A stretch of 27,745 bases of DNA, from contig NZ_DASUCC010000141.1 of the NCBI RefSeq assembly GCF_035762905.1, positions 1 through 27,745 on the forward strand, in the 5' to 3' direction. A program made the translations under genes and the position numbers. Positions 1-6,306 of this stretch are shown piece after piece. The notes beneath the pieces are model-generated. The model saw only the letters and a program-made list of their open reading frames with translations, had not been told where the DNA came from and did no database searches. Positions within the stretch are counted from its first letter, which is position 1. Each line of letters starts with the position of its first letter. The stretch comes from DASYTH01 sp035762905. GTDB taxonomy: Bacteria; Actinomycetota; Actinomycetes; Mycobacteriales; Pseudonocardiaceae.

Positions 1-355
1 CTTCGTCCTCGATGCCATATCGGGAATATCGCGGCACGGCGAGAGACGTGACGAAAATCGAGGCCCGCCGCAACGGAATCTCCATTGCCGGAGCTCATGT
101 GCTGGAACACCGGCCGCGCCCGACCTCTGCAGTGATCGTCATGTCGGCGACGTGGAGACGTTCCCGATCGGTTGGCCTGACTCGACTGAACGTGCTCGCG
201 CACTCCGCGGGCAGCAACTTCTACTCGTGCTGTATGCGGTCGGCGTTACGAGGGCTTGTAGTTGGATGTGTAGCAGGACGCCCGAAACAGATTGATTCAA
301 GGTCGAACGGGCAAGACGGGGCGAACACATCACCCCTGTGTGGGTGGAGCTGTCC
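1..355. other. Left-end stretch without a supportable gene
   Basis: No reading frame here has a recognisable protein family, a convincing ribosome binding site or the strong G/C third-position bias seen in the rest of the window. A plus-strand frame open from 12 to 416 runs antisense into the 3' end of the next gene and has mixed, Cys- and Arg-rich content typical of a spurious frame. The stretch looks somewhat lower in GC than the neighbouring genes. It may be intergenic DNA or a decayed gene whose remainder lies outside the window. Confidence 0.5.
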
Positions 356-976
356 TCAGAGTTCGCTGATCAGGATGAGCACCGTGAGGCTTCCCACCGC
401 GGTCAGGCCGGCGTAGGCGAGATAGCCGAGGAAGTAGGTCGTCGCCCACCAGACCCGTTGCGGCAGGGAGGCCGTGATCAGTCCGAGGCGGGCCTGTGCG
501 GGGCGCGACGTTCGAGCGGAGTCGATGAGCCCGTCCGAGATGGCGGTGCGGAGGGCTTCGCGCACCTCGGGGTCGTCGATCATGAGCCGGATTCCGTCGG
601 CGTCCCGGAGCACGACACAGTCCATGGTCTTGGTCCTCGACATGAGCTGGAACCGCCGGATGCGTTCCAGACGATGCAGGTCGACCGTGCGTCGGCCGCT
701 CATCGTATGCGCGGTGACGTAACGGTTGTCCGCGCCGTCCACCCGGGCACGCCAACCGAGTGAGGTGATCGGCAGGATCCATAGGAGTGGCCAGGCGATG
801 ATCAGTGAAACTGCGGTCGCGACGCTCGGCTGGTCGTCGAGGGGTGCCATGCGGCCGGCTAAGATGATCAACATCAGGGCGAGCGAAGCCAACCCGACAA
901 GCAGGTACCGGGCCCGGCGACGCGCTGCCTCCGGCGTCGCAACCCCGTCCACCGTCACCGCGCCCCGCTCGACCAT
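356..976 (-). CDS. Small membrane protein of unknown function
   Basis: A 206-residue protein I do not recognise. After a charged N-terminus with a poly-Arg stretch there are two hydrophobic segments (about residues 25-42 and 53-72). A soluble middle part (about 75-150) follows, rich in beta-type residues, with the wording of a PH-like domain often found in small actinobacterial membrane proteins (GWRARVDGADNRYVTAH...). A hydrophobic hairpin (about 172-203) closes the chain at the inner membrane. The ATG at 976 is chosen because the frame has no better upstream start; no strong ribosome binding site is visible. The gene stands alone, divergent from the small AT-hook-like gene. The PH-like assignment is an inference from pattern only. 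Confidence 0.7.
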   Translation of the reverse strand: MVERGAVTVDGVATPEAARRRARYLLVGLASLALMLIILAGRMAPLDDQPSVATAVSLIIAWPLLWILPITSLGWRARVDGADNRYVTAHTMSGRRTVDLHRLERIRRFQLMSRTKTMDCVVLRDADGIRLMIDDPEVREALRTAISDGLIDSARTSRPAQARLGLITASLPQRVWWATTYFLGYLAYAGLTAVGSLTVLILISEL

Positions 977-1266
977 CCCGCGATCCTAGGTGGCGTGTTG
1001 AGCCGTCCTGCTGGCACGTAAGGCCGGACACGGTGTACTGGGACGGGTTGGAGCGGGTGCGAACCGATGAGTGTGTGTATCGACGGCGCGTGAAACTGAC
1101 CCGGGCGTGACATCCTTTGACCCCCTGTCCGCTGAGCCGGCCTCGAGCCGAGCCAGGGAGCACGAAGGGTGTTACCTGTGGGGGATTGGGCTGTGTCGCC
1201 GTCAGGCCCAGGACGAATGTATGTTCTAATGCTGCGGGATTTTCCTTGTTATGCGAAGGAGAACGT
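977..1266. other. Divergent intergenic region
   Basis: About 290 bases lie between the start of the minus-strand membrane protein and the GTG of the plus-strand small protein. The only structure I can name is an imperfect LexA-type box at 1214-1227. Antisense frames from neighbouring genes cross the region but carry no recognisable protein. Confidence 0.5.
1214..1227 (+). promoter_or_regulatory. LexA/SOS-box-like inverted repeat
   Basis: The sequence CGAAT-GTAT-GTTCT matches 8 of the 10 fixed positions of the Gram-positive SOS box CGAAC-N4-GTTCG. It ends 39 bases before the start codon of the downstream small gene, a reasonable place for a repressor site. One near-match in a 27-kb window can arise by chance, so this is a weak call. 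Confidence 0.3.
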
Positions 1267-1620
1267 GTGTCCACGAACGTCGAGGAAGAGCCGGAGGCGG
1301 CCCCGCAGCCGCGTAAGCGGGGGCGGCCGGCGAGTACGGCGCGCAAGACCCGGACCGTCGAGCTGACGCTGACGGTGACCGGGACGGCCGAGGGGGAGTG
1401 GCAGGCCGAGCTGACCCAGGGCAGCAAGCGGGTGGTGCAGGGGTTGACGGTCCCGGCGGCCGCGGTGGCGCGGGCGGCGACCGAGTTGCACGAGGACATC
1501 GCCAAGGCGATCGACACCGTGCTCGACCAGGCGCGCCAGCAGCACCGGGAGAAGATGGCGGCGCTGGAGGCCGAACTGGCCAAGGTACGTCAGGCGCTGG
1601 CCGAATTGCAGGAGGACTGA
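1267..1620 (+). CDS. Small AT-hook-like, coiled-coil protein
   Basis: A 117-residue hydrophilic protein of unknown function. It starts at the GTG at 1267, six bases behind a good AAGGAG ribosome binding site (1256-1261); the open frame extends upstream but without such a site. Residues 15-25 hold a basic KRGRPAST stretch containing the Arg-Gly-Arg-Pro core of an AT-hook. A short beta-type section follows (VELTLTVTGTAEGEWQAEL), and the C-terminal half is a Glu/Ala/Gln-rich helix likely to form a coiled coil (about 72-117). A nucleoid-associated or DNA-binding role is an inference from the AT-hook core alone. It is convergent with the SDR gene, 11 bases apart. Confidence 0.8.
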   Translation: MSTNVEEEPEAAPQPRKRGRPASTARKTRTVELTLTVTGTAEGEWQAELTQGSKRVVQGLTVPAAAVARAATELHEDIAKAIDTVLDQARQQHREKMAALEAELAKVRQALAELQED

Positions 1621-1631
1621 GGCGGCTCCGG

Positions 1632-2444
1632 CTAGCGGCGGAAGCCGCCCTCGCTGTTGATGATCTGCCCGGTGATCCACTCCGCTTCGTCGGTGGCGAG
1701 CCACGCGATGAGGCGGGCTGGATCGTCGGGCAGACCCCATCTGCCGGACGGGAAGCGCGCGCGGACCGCCTCCCGGGCCGCGGGTGTGGCCCATCCGGTG
1801 TCCACCGGACCGGGGTTGACCGTGTTCAGCGTGATGCCCCGGTCGGCCAGCTGGTCGGCGAGCGTCCTGGTGATCGAGGCGAGCGCGCCCTTGCTGGCCG
1901 CGTAGGCCACCTCGTCCCGCATCGGGCCGAGATCCTGGCCCGAGGTCAGGAACACGATCCGGCCGCCCGACCGGCCGTCGTGCCGCGCCGTGAACGCCTG
2001 CGCCAGCAGGATCGACGAGCGCGCGTTGACCGCCCAGTGCGCGTCCAGCATCGCCGCGGACAGCGCCCCGAGCGGCCCGTCTCCGCCACTTCTGGCGTGG
2101 TTGCACACGAGGATGTCCAGCCGACCGAACGCGGCCACGGCGGCGTCGACCAGCGCGCCGGGCGCGTCCGGGTCGGTGAGGTCCAGTTCTCGCTCGGCCA
2201 CCGTCCCGCCGGCCAGCGCCTGCGTGACGCCGTCCAGCACCGCGCCCACACCGCCGGGATCGGCACCCCATGGCTGATCGCGGTCGTGCGGTTCGAACCG
2301 GTGCAGGAAGAGGCTGGCGCCAAGGGCCGCCATCCGGCGGGCCACCGCGTAGCCGATGCCGGCCCGTCGGCTTACTCCGGTCACGAGCGCCGCGCGGCCG
2401 CGCAGGGGGAGGGGTTCCCGGGCCAACTGATCGCGATCCGTCAC
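1632..2444 (-). CDS. SDR-family NAD(P)-dependent oxidoreductase
   Basis: A 270-residue classical short-chain dehydrogenase/reductase. The nucleotide-binding motif TGVSRRAGIG (22-31) is two residues longer than the usual TGxxxGIG and includes two arginines, which might favour NADP (inference). NHARS (115-119) stands in place of NNAG. The catalytic Ser lies in LTSG (about S168) and the YAASK motif gives Y181 and K185. The chain ends in the usual C-terminal ITGQIINSEGGF. The GTG at 2444 is chosen because family similarity begins about 12 residues later; the open frame to 2612 adds only Pro/Arg-rich sequence. It is divergent from an HxlR-type regulator, a common pairing for quinone or aldehyde stress, so that regulator may control it. 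Substrate unknown. Confidence 0.88.
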   Translation of the reverse strand: MTDRDQLAREPLPLRGRAALVTGVSRRAGIGYAVARRMAALGASLFLHRFEPHDRDQPWGADPGGVGAVLDGVTQALAGGTVAERELDLTDPDAPGALVDAAVAAFGRLDILVCNHARSGGDGPLGALSAAMLDAHWAVNARSSILLAQAFTARHDGRSGGRIVFLTSGQDLGPMRDEVAYAASKGALASITRTLADQLADRGITLNTVNPGPVDTGWATPAAREAVRARFPSGRWGLPDDPARLIAWLATDEAEWITGQIINSEGGFRR

Positions 2445-2773
2445 GGTTCCCCAGGATGGCACCCGGACCGCAGTGGCCGGCCGGTGAGTCCGTGGCTCAT
2501 CCGGTCGCCGCCCCACCGACAGACTGCCGGCCGGCCACTGCAGCTTCCGAGTGCCAGGCGGATCAGGGCCTGGCCCTACTAGAAATACCTGACGGGGGTC
2601 GACTGAGTGCAACGTAAGTGCCCGACTTACTTTGTTGTGCGTGGTGGCTACCAGCGGCGATGCGGAGAATCTCGATGTGGCTACGATGCCGGCCGCCGGG
2701 CGGGCGGGAACTGTGGCCGATCAGTTACAGCCTGTTTGTGACGGCCGACGTCCGGTCGTGTTAGCTGAGCGCC
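2445..2773. other. SDR/HxlR divergent intergenic region
   Basis: These 329 bases separate the divergent SDR and HxlR genes. They contain one clean inverted repeat (2614-2630, listed separately) near the middle. A TG-TTAGCT element sits just before the HxlR start, which could serve as a -10 region. No further gene is supportable. Confidence 0.55.
2614..2630. promoter_or_regulatory. Candidate HxlR operator (inverted repeat)
   Basis: GTAAGT-gcccg-ACTTAC is a perfect 6-bp inverted repeat with a 5-bp spacer and a centre-to-centre arm distance of about one helical turn. It lies between the divergent SDR and HxlR genes, roughly 170 and 145 bases from their starts. HxlR regulators are winged-helix dimers that bind such repeats next to the genes they control. 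The assignment rests on position and symmetry only. Confidence 0.45.
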
Positions 2774-3166
2774 ATGGATAACCGGGACGTCCCGTACCGG
2801 CAGGGCGTTCACGACGCGATGGCCGTACTCCGGGGACGCTGGACCGTCGCGGTGATGGCCGCGCTGGCCCTCGGGGAGTGTCAGTACAAGGACCTCAAGT
2901 CCTCCATCAACGACATCGAGGAGCGCGTCGGCTGGGTCTCGCACACGCGGCCGCTGACCGACCGCGTGTTATCCGACACCCTGCGCCGGGCGCAGGACGA
3001 CGGGCTGATCGAGCGCCGCGCGGAGCCGGGACGGTTCGGCGGAGTCTGGTACAAGCTGACCCCGATGGGCCGATCGCTGCTGCGCGCCGTGCGCCCGTTG
3101 GCGGAATGGGCACAGAAGTACCACGACGAGCTGACCTCGCGCCGCAAGGCCGAAACCTCCGGCTGA
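2774..3166 (+). CDS. HxlR-family winged-helix regulator
   Basis: A 130-residue transcription factor, the normal length for the family. It shows the HxlR signature in order: AMAVLRGRWTVAVMAAL (helix 1, about 16-32), Y.DL...I.DI (39-50), then the recognition segment LTDRVLSDTLRRAQDDGLIERR (57-79) and the wing with VWYKLTPMGRSLL (91-104). The only cysteine is in GECQY (about residue 36). The N-terminal redox cysteine known from HypR-type members is missing, so thiol sensing at that position is unlikely. It is divergent from the SDR gene and tail-to-tail with the diguanylate cyclase gene, four bases apart, with no obvious terminator between them. Confidence 0.9.
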   Translation: MDNRDVPYRQGVHDAMAVLRGRWTVAVMAALALGECQYKDLKSSINDIEERVGWVSHTRPLTDRVLSDTLRRAQDDGLIERRAEPGRFGGVWYKLTPMGRSLLRAVRPLAEWAQKYHDELTSRRKAETSG

Positions 3167-3170
3167 GGCG

Positions 3171-4448
3171 CTACTCCGCGGCCGAGGGGGACCGGCGTTC
3201 GGGCGCCCGGCTCGGCATCACCGCGCGGACCTGGTCCCGGCCGGCGTCCTTGGCGGCGAACATGGCGTTGTCCGCGGCCAGCATGATCTCCTCGAGGTCC
3301 TCGCCCGCGTCCGGGTAGGCCGCCACCCCGATGGACGCGCTGAGCGCCAACCCGTCGAACGGCGCCCCGTCGGTGGTCTCGGCGATCGGCAGGTTCCGGA
3401 TCTGCGCGCAGATCCGTCCGGCCAGCTCGGTGCCGCGGGTCAGATCGGTCTCCGGCATCAGGATGACGAACTCCTCGCCGCCGAACCGGCCGCACAGGTC
3501 GTAGTCGCGCACGACCTCGCGCATGGTGTCGGCGACGGCCCGTAGCACCTGATCGCCCGCCTGGTGGCCGTACCGTTCGTTCACCCACTTGAAATGATCG
3601 AGGTCCACCATCAGCACGCACAGCGCCGTGCCGTGCCGCTTGGCCCTGGCCAACTCGTTGGTTGCCAGGGCCTGCCAGCTGGTGGCATTGAGCAGTCCGG
3701 TCTTGCCGTCCGTGGTGGCGGCATGCTCGAGCTGACGAACCAATACGCTCCGATGAAGCACGTACAGCGGCAGTAGCACCAACGCAACGAGCCAGGGCCG
3801 CCAGGCCATGAGGACCGCGGTGAGCGCGCCGATGCACAGCGTGGCGAACTCCACGTTGTTGTCTTGCCAGGTGCCGACCAGCCTGGTGAGCGAGCGATCG
3901 TCCTCATCCAACGCGAGGGCGGCGGCGATCAGCACGGAGTTCACGACCGTGTATGTGACGATGACCAGCAGCAGCCACAGCAGCCCGGTGACGTTGACAT
4001 CGGCCAGTGGCCCCTCCGCCGGCGCCAGGTCGGCCACCGCTCTGGCCGCCAGGCACGAGATCACGACAGTGGTGCCGGAGAACATCAAGCGGTACGGCCG
4101 CGCCGCGTTGATTCGGTACCAGCTGCGCAGCCACAGGTGGCCGTACAGAATCATCGCGGTGGCCACCATCAGGCTCGGCGTGGTCAACAGGGCGGTCGGC
4201 ACCGTCCAGACCGAGGTGAGGTTGATGTGCGGGGTTTCCGCCAGCCGCCGTCGCATCCGCTCCACCCGTCGGCCGACCTCGGCGGTGACCACGGCGATCG
4301 TGACGATGGCCCCGAAGATGATCAGCTCACGCCGAGTGATCGACTGGTTGAGGCTGGCCCATACGGCACCGGCGACGGTCAACAGTTCGACCGTCAGCAG
4401 AAACGCCACGGCCTTGCGTGGTCTGGCCCAGAGGGTCCACCTGGTCAT
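3171..4448 (-). CDS. Membrane-anchored diguanylate cyclase (GGDEF)
   Basis: A 425-residue protein predicted to make cyclic di-GMP from two GTP. The N-terminal ~240 residues hold about six to seven hydrophobic segments, a MASE-like membrane sensor. A complete GGDEF domain follows (about 250-410): DGKTGLLNA at its start, DLDHFKWVN, and the active-site motif GGEEF at 323-327. The allosteric inhibition motif RxxD (R314-D317) lies exactly five residues before it, so feedback inhibition by c-di-GMP is expected. The ATG at 4448 is preferred over the open upstream ATG at 4502, because AGGA lies just upstream and its first bases overlap the TGA of the MFS frame (ATGA). The array of hexapeptide genes starts divergently about 150 bases upstream. 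Confidence 0.92.
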   Translation of the reverse strand: MTRWTLWARPRKAVAFLLTVELLTVAGAVWASLNQSITRRELIIFGAIVTIAVVTAEVGRRVERMRRRLAETPHINLTSVWTVPTALLTTPSLMVATAMILYGHLWLRSWYRINAARPYRLMFSGTTVVISCLAARAVADLAPAEGPLADVNVTGLLWLLLVIVTYTVVNSVLIAAALALDEDDRSLTRLVGTWQDNNVEFATLCIGALTAVLMAWRPWLVALVLLPLYVLHRSVLVRQLEHAATTDGKTGLLNATSWQALATNELARAKRHGTALCVLMVDLDHFKWVNERYGHQAGDQVLRAVADTMREVVRDYDLCGRFGGEEFVILMPETDLTRGTELAGRICAQIRNLPIAETTDGAPFDGLALSASIGVAAYPDAGEDLEEIMLAADNAMFAAKDAGRDQVRAVMPSRAPERRSPSAAE

Positions 4449-6142
4449 GCCATCCTGCCCACGGAGTTTCGGCCCAGCAACGTTCCGGCGATGGACGCCC
4501 ATAATGAGGACGCTTGTGTCCCCTGTGGTACGTGCCGGGTCGGATCGTTTTCAGGTGCTTGGTTCACTCGCCTATTGGCGAGTACGGAAAGGAGGTGCTT
4601 TCGATGGCGCACAAGGACATGTGACGTGTCTTTGCCCTGTTCAGGCTGCTGACTCCGGCCCAGAGGGAGGTGAGACGGGTGGCGCACAAGGACATGTGAC
4701 CCGTGCTGCTTCATTTCGAACTGTTGGTCCAGTCCGCAAGGGAGGTGCTTTCGATGGCGCACAAGGACATGTGAGACCCGTTGGGAATCGCGTTCACGGC
4801 TATTTCTGAGGAGGTGTGCCCGGTGGCGCACAAGGACATGTGATGTGTGTTCGAAACCTTGTTCCTCGGTGTTTCGAAGGAGGTGTTTCGGATGGCGCAC
4901 AAGGACATGTGACTGGCTTTCGGCGCGGTCATGCTCGCTCCCGGTGACCAGGTCGCACCGGGAGCGGGCAACGCGGCGCCACCAGAGGCCTACGCAGAGT
5001 GCCAGCACAATTCCCAGTAAACCTGCTCCGGCCACCGCCCGGTAGGGCCCTAGCTCCTCCGCCGCGATGCCTCCGATCACAATGGCGATGCCTTGCGACG
5101 CATATAAGCCGGTCGCTATCCGGCCAAGGACCCGGCCTCGGCGTTCATCCGGGACCAGCTCGACGATGGCGCCCTGGATCAGGATCAGGTAGGCGGTGGA
5201 CATCGCGCCGCTGGCCGCCCAGAGCATGATCGAGATGACCAGGTTCGGCTCCGGCGCGCAGAGCAACAGTGGGACGCCGGCACCGACGGCCAGTACCACG
5301 ATCGGCACCGGGTTCGGCCTCATCCCGGTCCGGGTCAGGAGCCAGGCGCCGATCACACTGCCCAGCGGGTCGGCGGCCATGAGCAGGCCGATCCCGATCG
5401 ATCCGGCGCCCAGCGCCGATCCGTACGGTGCGGCGATGCCCTCGGGCACGACGAACAGCCCGGTCAGACAGATCAGCATGACCAGCGGCGCCAGTCGGCG
5501 CCGGGCGGTCCGGGGCAGCGCGGGGCCGCCCCGCTGTGCCGCCCGCGCGGCGGCCGCCGGACGCCGCCGGACCCCGACCAGGATCAGCACCGCGCTGACG
5601 ACGAAGGTGGCCGCATTCGCCAGGAGCGCCACGTGCGGCTCCACGACCACCAGCAGCAGGCCGGCCGAGGCGAACCCGGCGAGCTGGGCGCTCTGGTTGG
5701 TGATCTGCCGCAGCGACAGTCCGACCAGGTAGCTCTCCTCGTCGAGGACCTGCGGCAGCAGCGCGAGTTGCGCGGCCTTGAACGGCGCGGCGGACATGCT
5801 CAACAGTGCGACCAGGGCCCACAGCGCGGGTAGCGACAGGCCAGGCAGGGCCATGACGGCGGCCAGCGTTGCCCGCACCAGATCGGTGCTGACCAGCACC
5901 GACCGGCGTGGAAAGCGGTCGGCCAGCCCGGAGAGCAGCATGCCGCCGAGCACGGACGGCACGAAGCTGAGCGCGTAGGTGAGCGCGGTCAGCGCCGCCG
6001 ATGACGTGCGCTGGTAAACCAGGACGGCGAGCGCGACGCCGGCCAGTTGATCACCGACGATCGAGAACAGCTCGGCCGCCCACAGCGACCGAAACTCTTT
6101 GACACCGAGCACCTGACGGAAGCCGGGCGCGCGGCCCCTCAT
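4445..6142 (-). CDS. MFS transporter with repetitive C-terminal tail
   Basis: Residues 1-390 form a normal major facilitator: about 12 hydrophobic segments, GLADRFPRR between helices 2 and 3 (72-80), and PDERRGRVLGR (331-341) in the matching loop of the second half. This is the exporter-like MFS subfamily common in actinomycetes. The frame then continues without a stop through the terminator-like hairpin and the antisense of the five mini-genes. It gains about 175 hydrophilic residues with five SHVLVRH-x-x-HL repeats. The tail uses codons rare in this genome (TCA, CTT, CAT), so I think the original gene ended near 4960 and lost its stop to the array. However, the frame's TGA overlaps the cyclase ATG (ATGA), so a real 565-residue product coupled to the cyclase cannot be excluded. 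Substrate unknown. Confidence 0.75.
   Translation of the reverse strand: MRGRAPGFRQVLGVKEFRSLWAAELFSIVGDQLAGVALAVLVYQRTSSAALTALTYALSFVPSVLGGMLLSGLADRFPRRSVLVSTDLVRATLAAVMALPGLSLPALWALVALLSMSAAPFKAAQLALLPQVLDEESYLVGLSLRQITNQSAQLAGFASAGLLLVVVEPHVALLANAATFVVSAVLILVGVRRRPAAAARAAQRGGPALPRTARRRLAPLVMLICLTGLFVVPEGIAAPYGSALGAGSIGIGLLMAADPLGSVIGAWLLTRTGMRPNPVPIVVLAVGAGVPLLLCAPEPNLVISIMLWAASGAMSTAYLILIQGAIVELVPDERRGRVLGRIATGLYASQGIAIVIGGIAAEELGPYRAVAGAGLLGIVLALCVGLWWRRVARSRCDLVTGSEHDRAESQSHVLVRHPKHLLRNTEEQGFEHTSHVLVRHRAHLLRNSRERDSQRVSHVLVRHRKHLPCGLDQQFEMKQHGSHVLVRHPSHLPLGRSQQPEQGKDTSHVLVRHRKHLLSVLANRRVNQAPENDPTRHVPQGTQASSLWASIAGTLLGRNSVGRMA
4566..4583 (+). promoter_or_regulatory. Hairpin just upstream of the first hexapeptide gene
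   Basis: ACTCGCC-TATT-GGCGAGT is a perfect 7-bp stem with a 4-base loop. It ends four bases before the AAAGGAGGTG ribosome binding site of the first mini-gene. In RNA it would form a stable hairpin in the leader. It could protect the 5' end, mark a processing site or set access to the ribosome binding site. I see no convincing -35/-10 pair between it and the divergent cyclase gene. Confidence 0.5.
4604..4624 (+). CDS. Hexapeptide mini-gene, copy 1 (MAHKDM)
   Basis: Start ATG, then codons for Ala-His-Lys-Asp-Met and TGA: seven codons in all. The ribosome binding site AAAGGAGGTG (4588-4597) is almost fully complementary to the 3' end of 16S rRNA, with eight bases between GGAGG and ATG. All sense codons are the G/C-ending forms preferred in this genome. 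The first of five copies, it is preceded by a leader hairpin. No family is recognised. After deformylation the peptide begins Met-Ala-His, the pattern of an amino-terminal Cu(II)/Ni(II)-binding site; that role is a guess. Confidence 0.65.
   Translation: MAHKDM
4679..4699 (+). CDS. Hexapeptide mini-gene, copy 2 (MAHKDM, GTG start)
   Basis: Same peptide as copy 1 but with a GTG start. The change from ATG to GTG keeps initiation possible and leaves the peptide unchanged, as selection for translation would predict. The ribosome binding site GGGAGGTGA (4665-4673) has the same spacing as copy 1, while the six bases between it and the start differ completely (agacgg against ctttcg). Confidence 0.65.
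   Translation: MAHKDM
4754..4774 (+). CDS. Hexapeptide mini-gene, copy 3 (MAHKDM)
   Basis: ATG start with the same six codons and TGA. Its 34-base unit (4741-4774) is identical to copy 1 including the six bases after GGAGGTG, but the sequences before and after the unit differ from those around copy 1. This suggests duplication followed by divergence of the spacers, or independent maintenance of the unit. Confidence 0.65.
   Translation: MAHKDM
4823..4843 (+). CDS. Hexapeptide mini-gene, copy 4 (MAHKDM, GTG start)
   Basis: GTG start, same peptide. The ribosome binding site GAGGAGGTG (4808-4816) is at the standard spacing, with a unique linker (tgcccg). The stop codon is followed directly by TG, making TGATG, so a terminating ribosome could in principle restart there. 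The frame beginning at that ATG has no sign of being a gene. Confidence 0.65.
   Translation: MAHKDM
4850..4878 (+). promoter_or_regulatory. Hairpin abutting the ribosome binding site of copy 5
   Basis: TTCGAAAC (4850-4857) and GTTTCGAA (4871-4878) form a perfect 8-bp stem with a 13-base loop. Its right arm ends exactly where the GGAGGTG of copy 5 begins. Copy 1 also has a hairpin right before its ribosome binding site. I did not find comparably strong hairpins before copies 2, 3 and 4. Confidence 0.4.
4892..4912 (+). CDS. Hexapeptide mini-gene, copy 5 (MAHKDM)
   Basis: ATG start, same peptide and TGA. The ribosome binding site AAGGAGGTG (4877-4885) is the longest match to the anti-Shine-Dalgarno in the array and directly follows a hairpin. 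It is the last copy; an 11-bp perfect hairpin begins 24 bases after the stop and probably ends the transcript. Confidence 0.65.
   Translation: MAHKDM
4936..4966. terminator. Strong hairpin closing the mini-gene array
   Basis: CGCTCCCGGTG and CACCGGGAGCG form a perfect 11-bp stem around a 9-base loop. There is no T-run, as is usual for terminators in high-GC actinomycetes. It lies 24 bases after the last hexapeptide stop. On the other strand it lies just where the membrane core of the MFS protein ends (about residue 392). It therefore sits where a bidirectional terminator between two convergent transcripts would be expected, although the MFS frame itself does not stop there. Confidence 0.6.
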
Positions 6143-6306
6143 GCGCTCACCGCCAAGACGATCTCCGAAGCAGGTCGGTCACCGGGGCAGCCAGGCCACG
6201 ACCGTAAGTCGCGATGCGGGCGAGATGAAGCTCGGCGGCGCATGACCACTCAAACATACTAGAGCAGCTACCGAAGGTAATCGATCACTCGGTCGGCGGC
6301 GGCCGC

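Larger units (their letters stand above)
4591..4912 (+). repeat. Tandem array of five hexapeptide mini-genes
   Basis: Five units each consist of GGAGGTG, six variable bases, then a 21-base open frame. Units begin at 4591, 4666, 4741, 4810 and 4879. Start-to-start distances are 75, 75, 69 and 69, and the intervening spacers (41, 41, 35, 35 bases) are unlike one another in sequence. The 21-base frame is identical in all copies except the first base of the start codon (A in copies 1, 3 and 5; G in 2 and 4). Local GC is about 57 percent, clearly below the flanking genes. Conservation of a ribosome binding site, its spacing and an ATG/GTG start, with freely varying spacers, argues for translation of each unit. 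The MFS frame crosses on the other strand. Confidence 0.85.

Noticed and set aside
12..416. A 134-codon plus-strand frame at the left end
   Set aside because: No ribosome binding site, no recognisable domain, unusual composition, and overlap with the 3' end of the membrane-protein gene.
330..1583. A 417-codon minus-strand frame over the first genes
   Set aside because: It crosses two better-supported genes and contains low-complexity Arg/Pro/Gly sequence with no family.
4591..4912. CRISPR array, because of evenly spaced repeats with unlike spacers
   Set aside because: The repeat contains a ribosome binding site, a six-base free linker and an open frame. Its linker varies between copies, there are only five units, and no cas gene is near.
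4711..4971. Minus-strand 86-residue frame with repeated SHMSLCAI-type phrases
   Set aside because: It is a third reading of the same repeats in another frame; its apparent repetition follows from the 21-base unit and it has no ribosome binding site or family.
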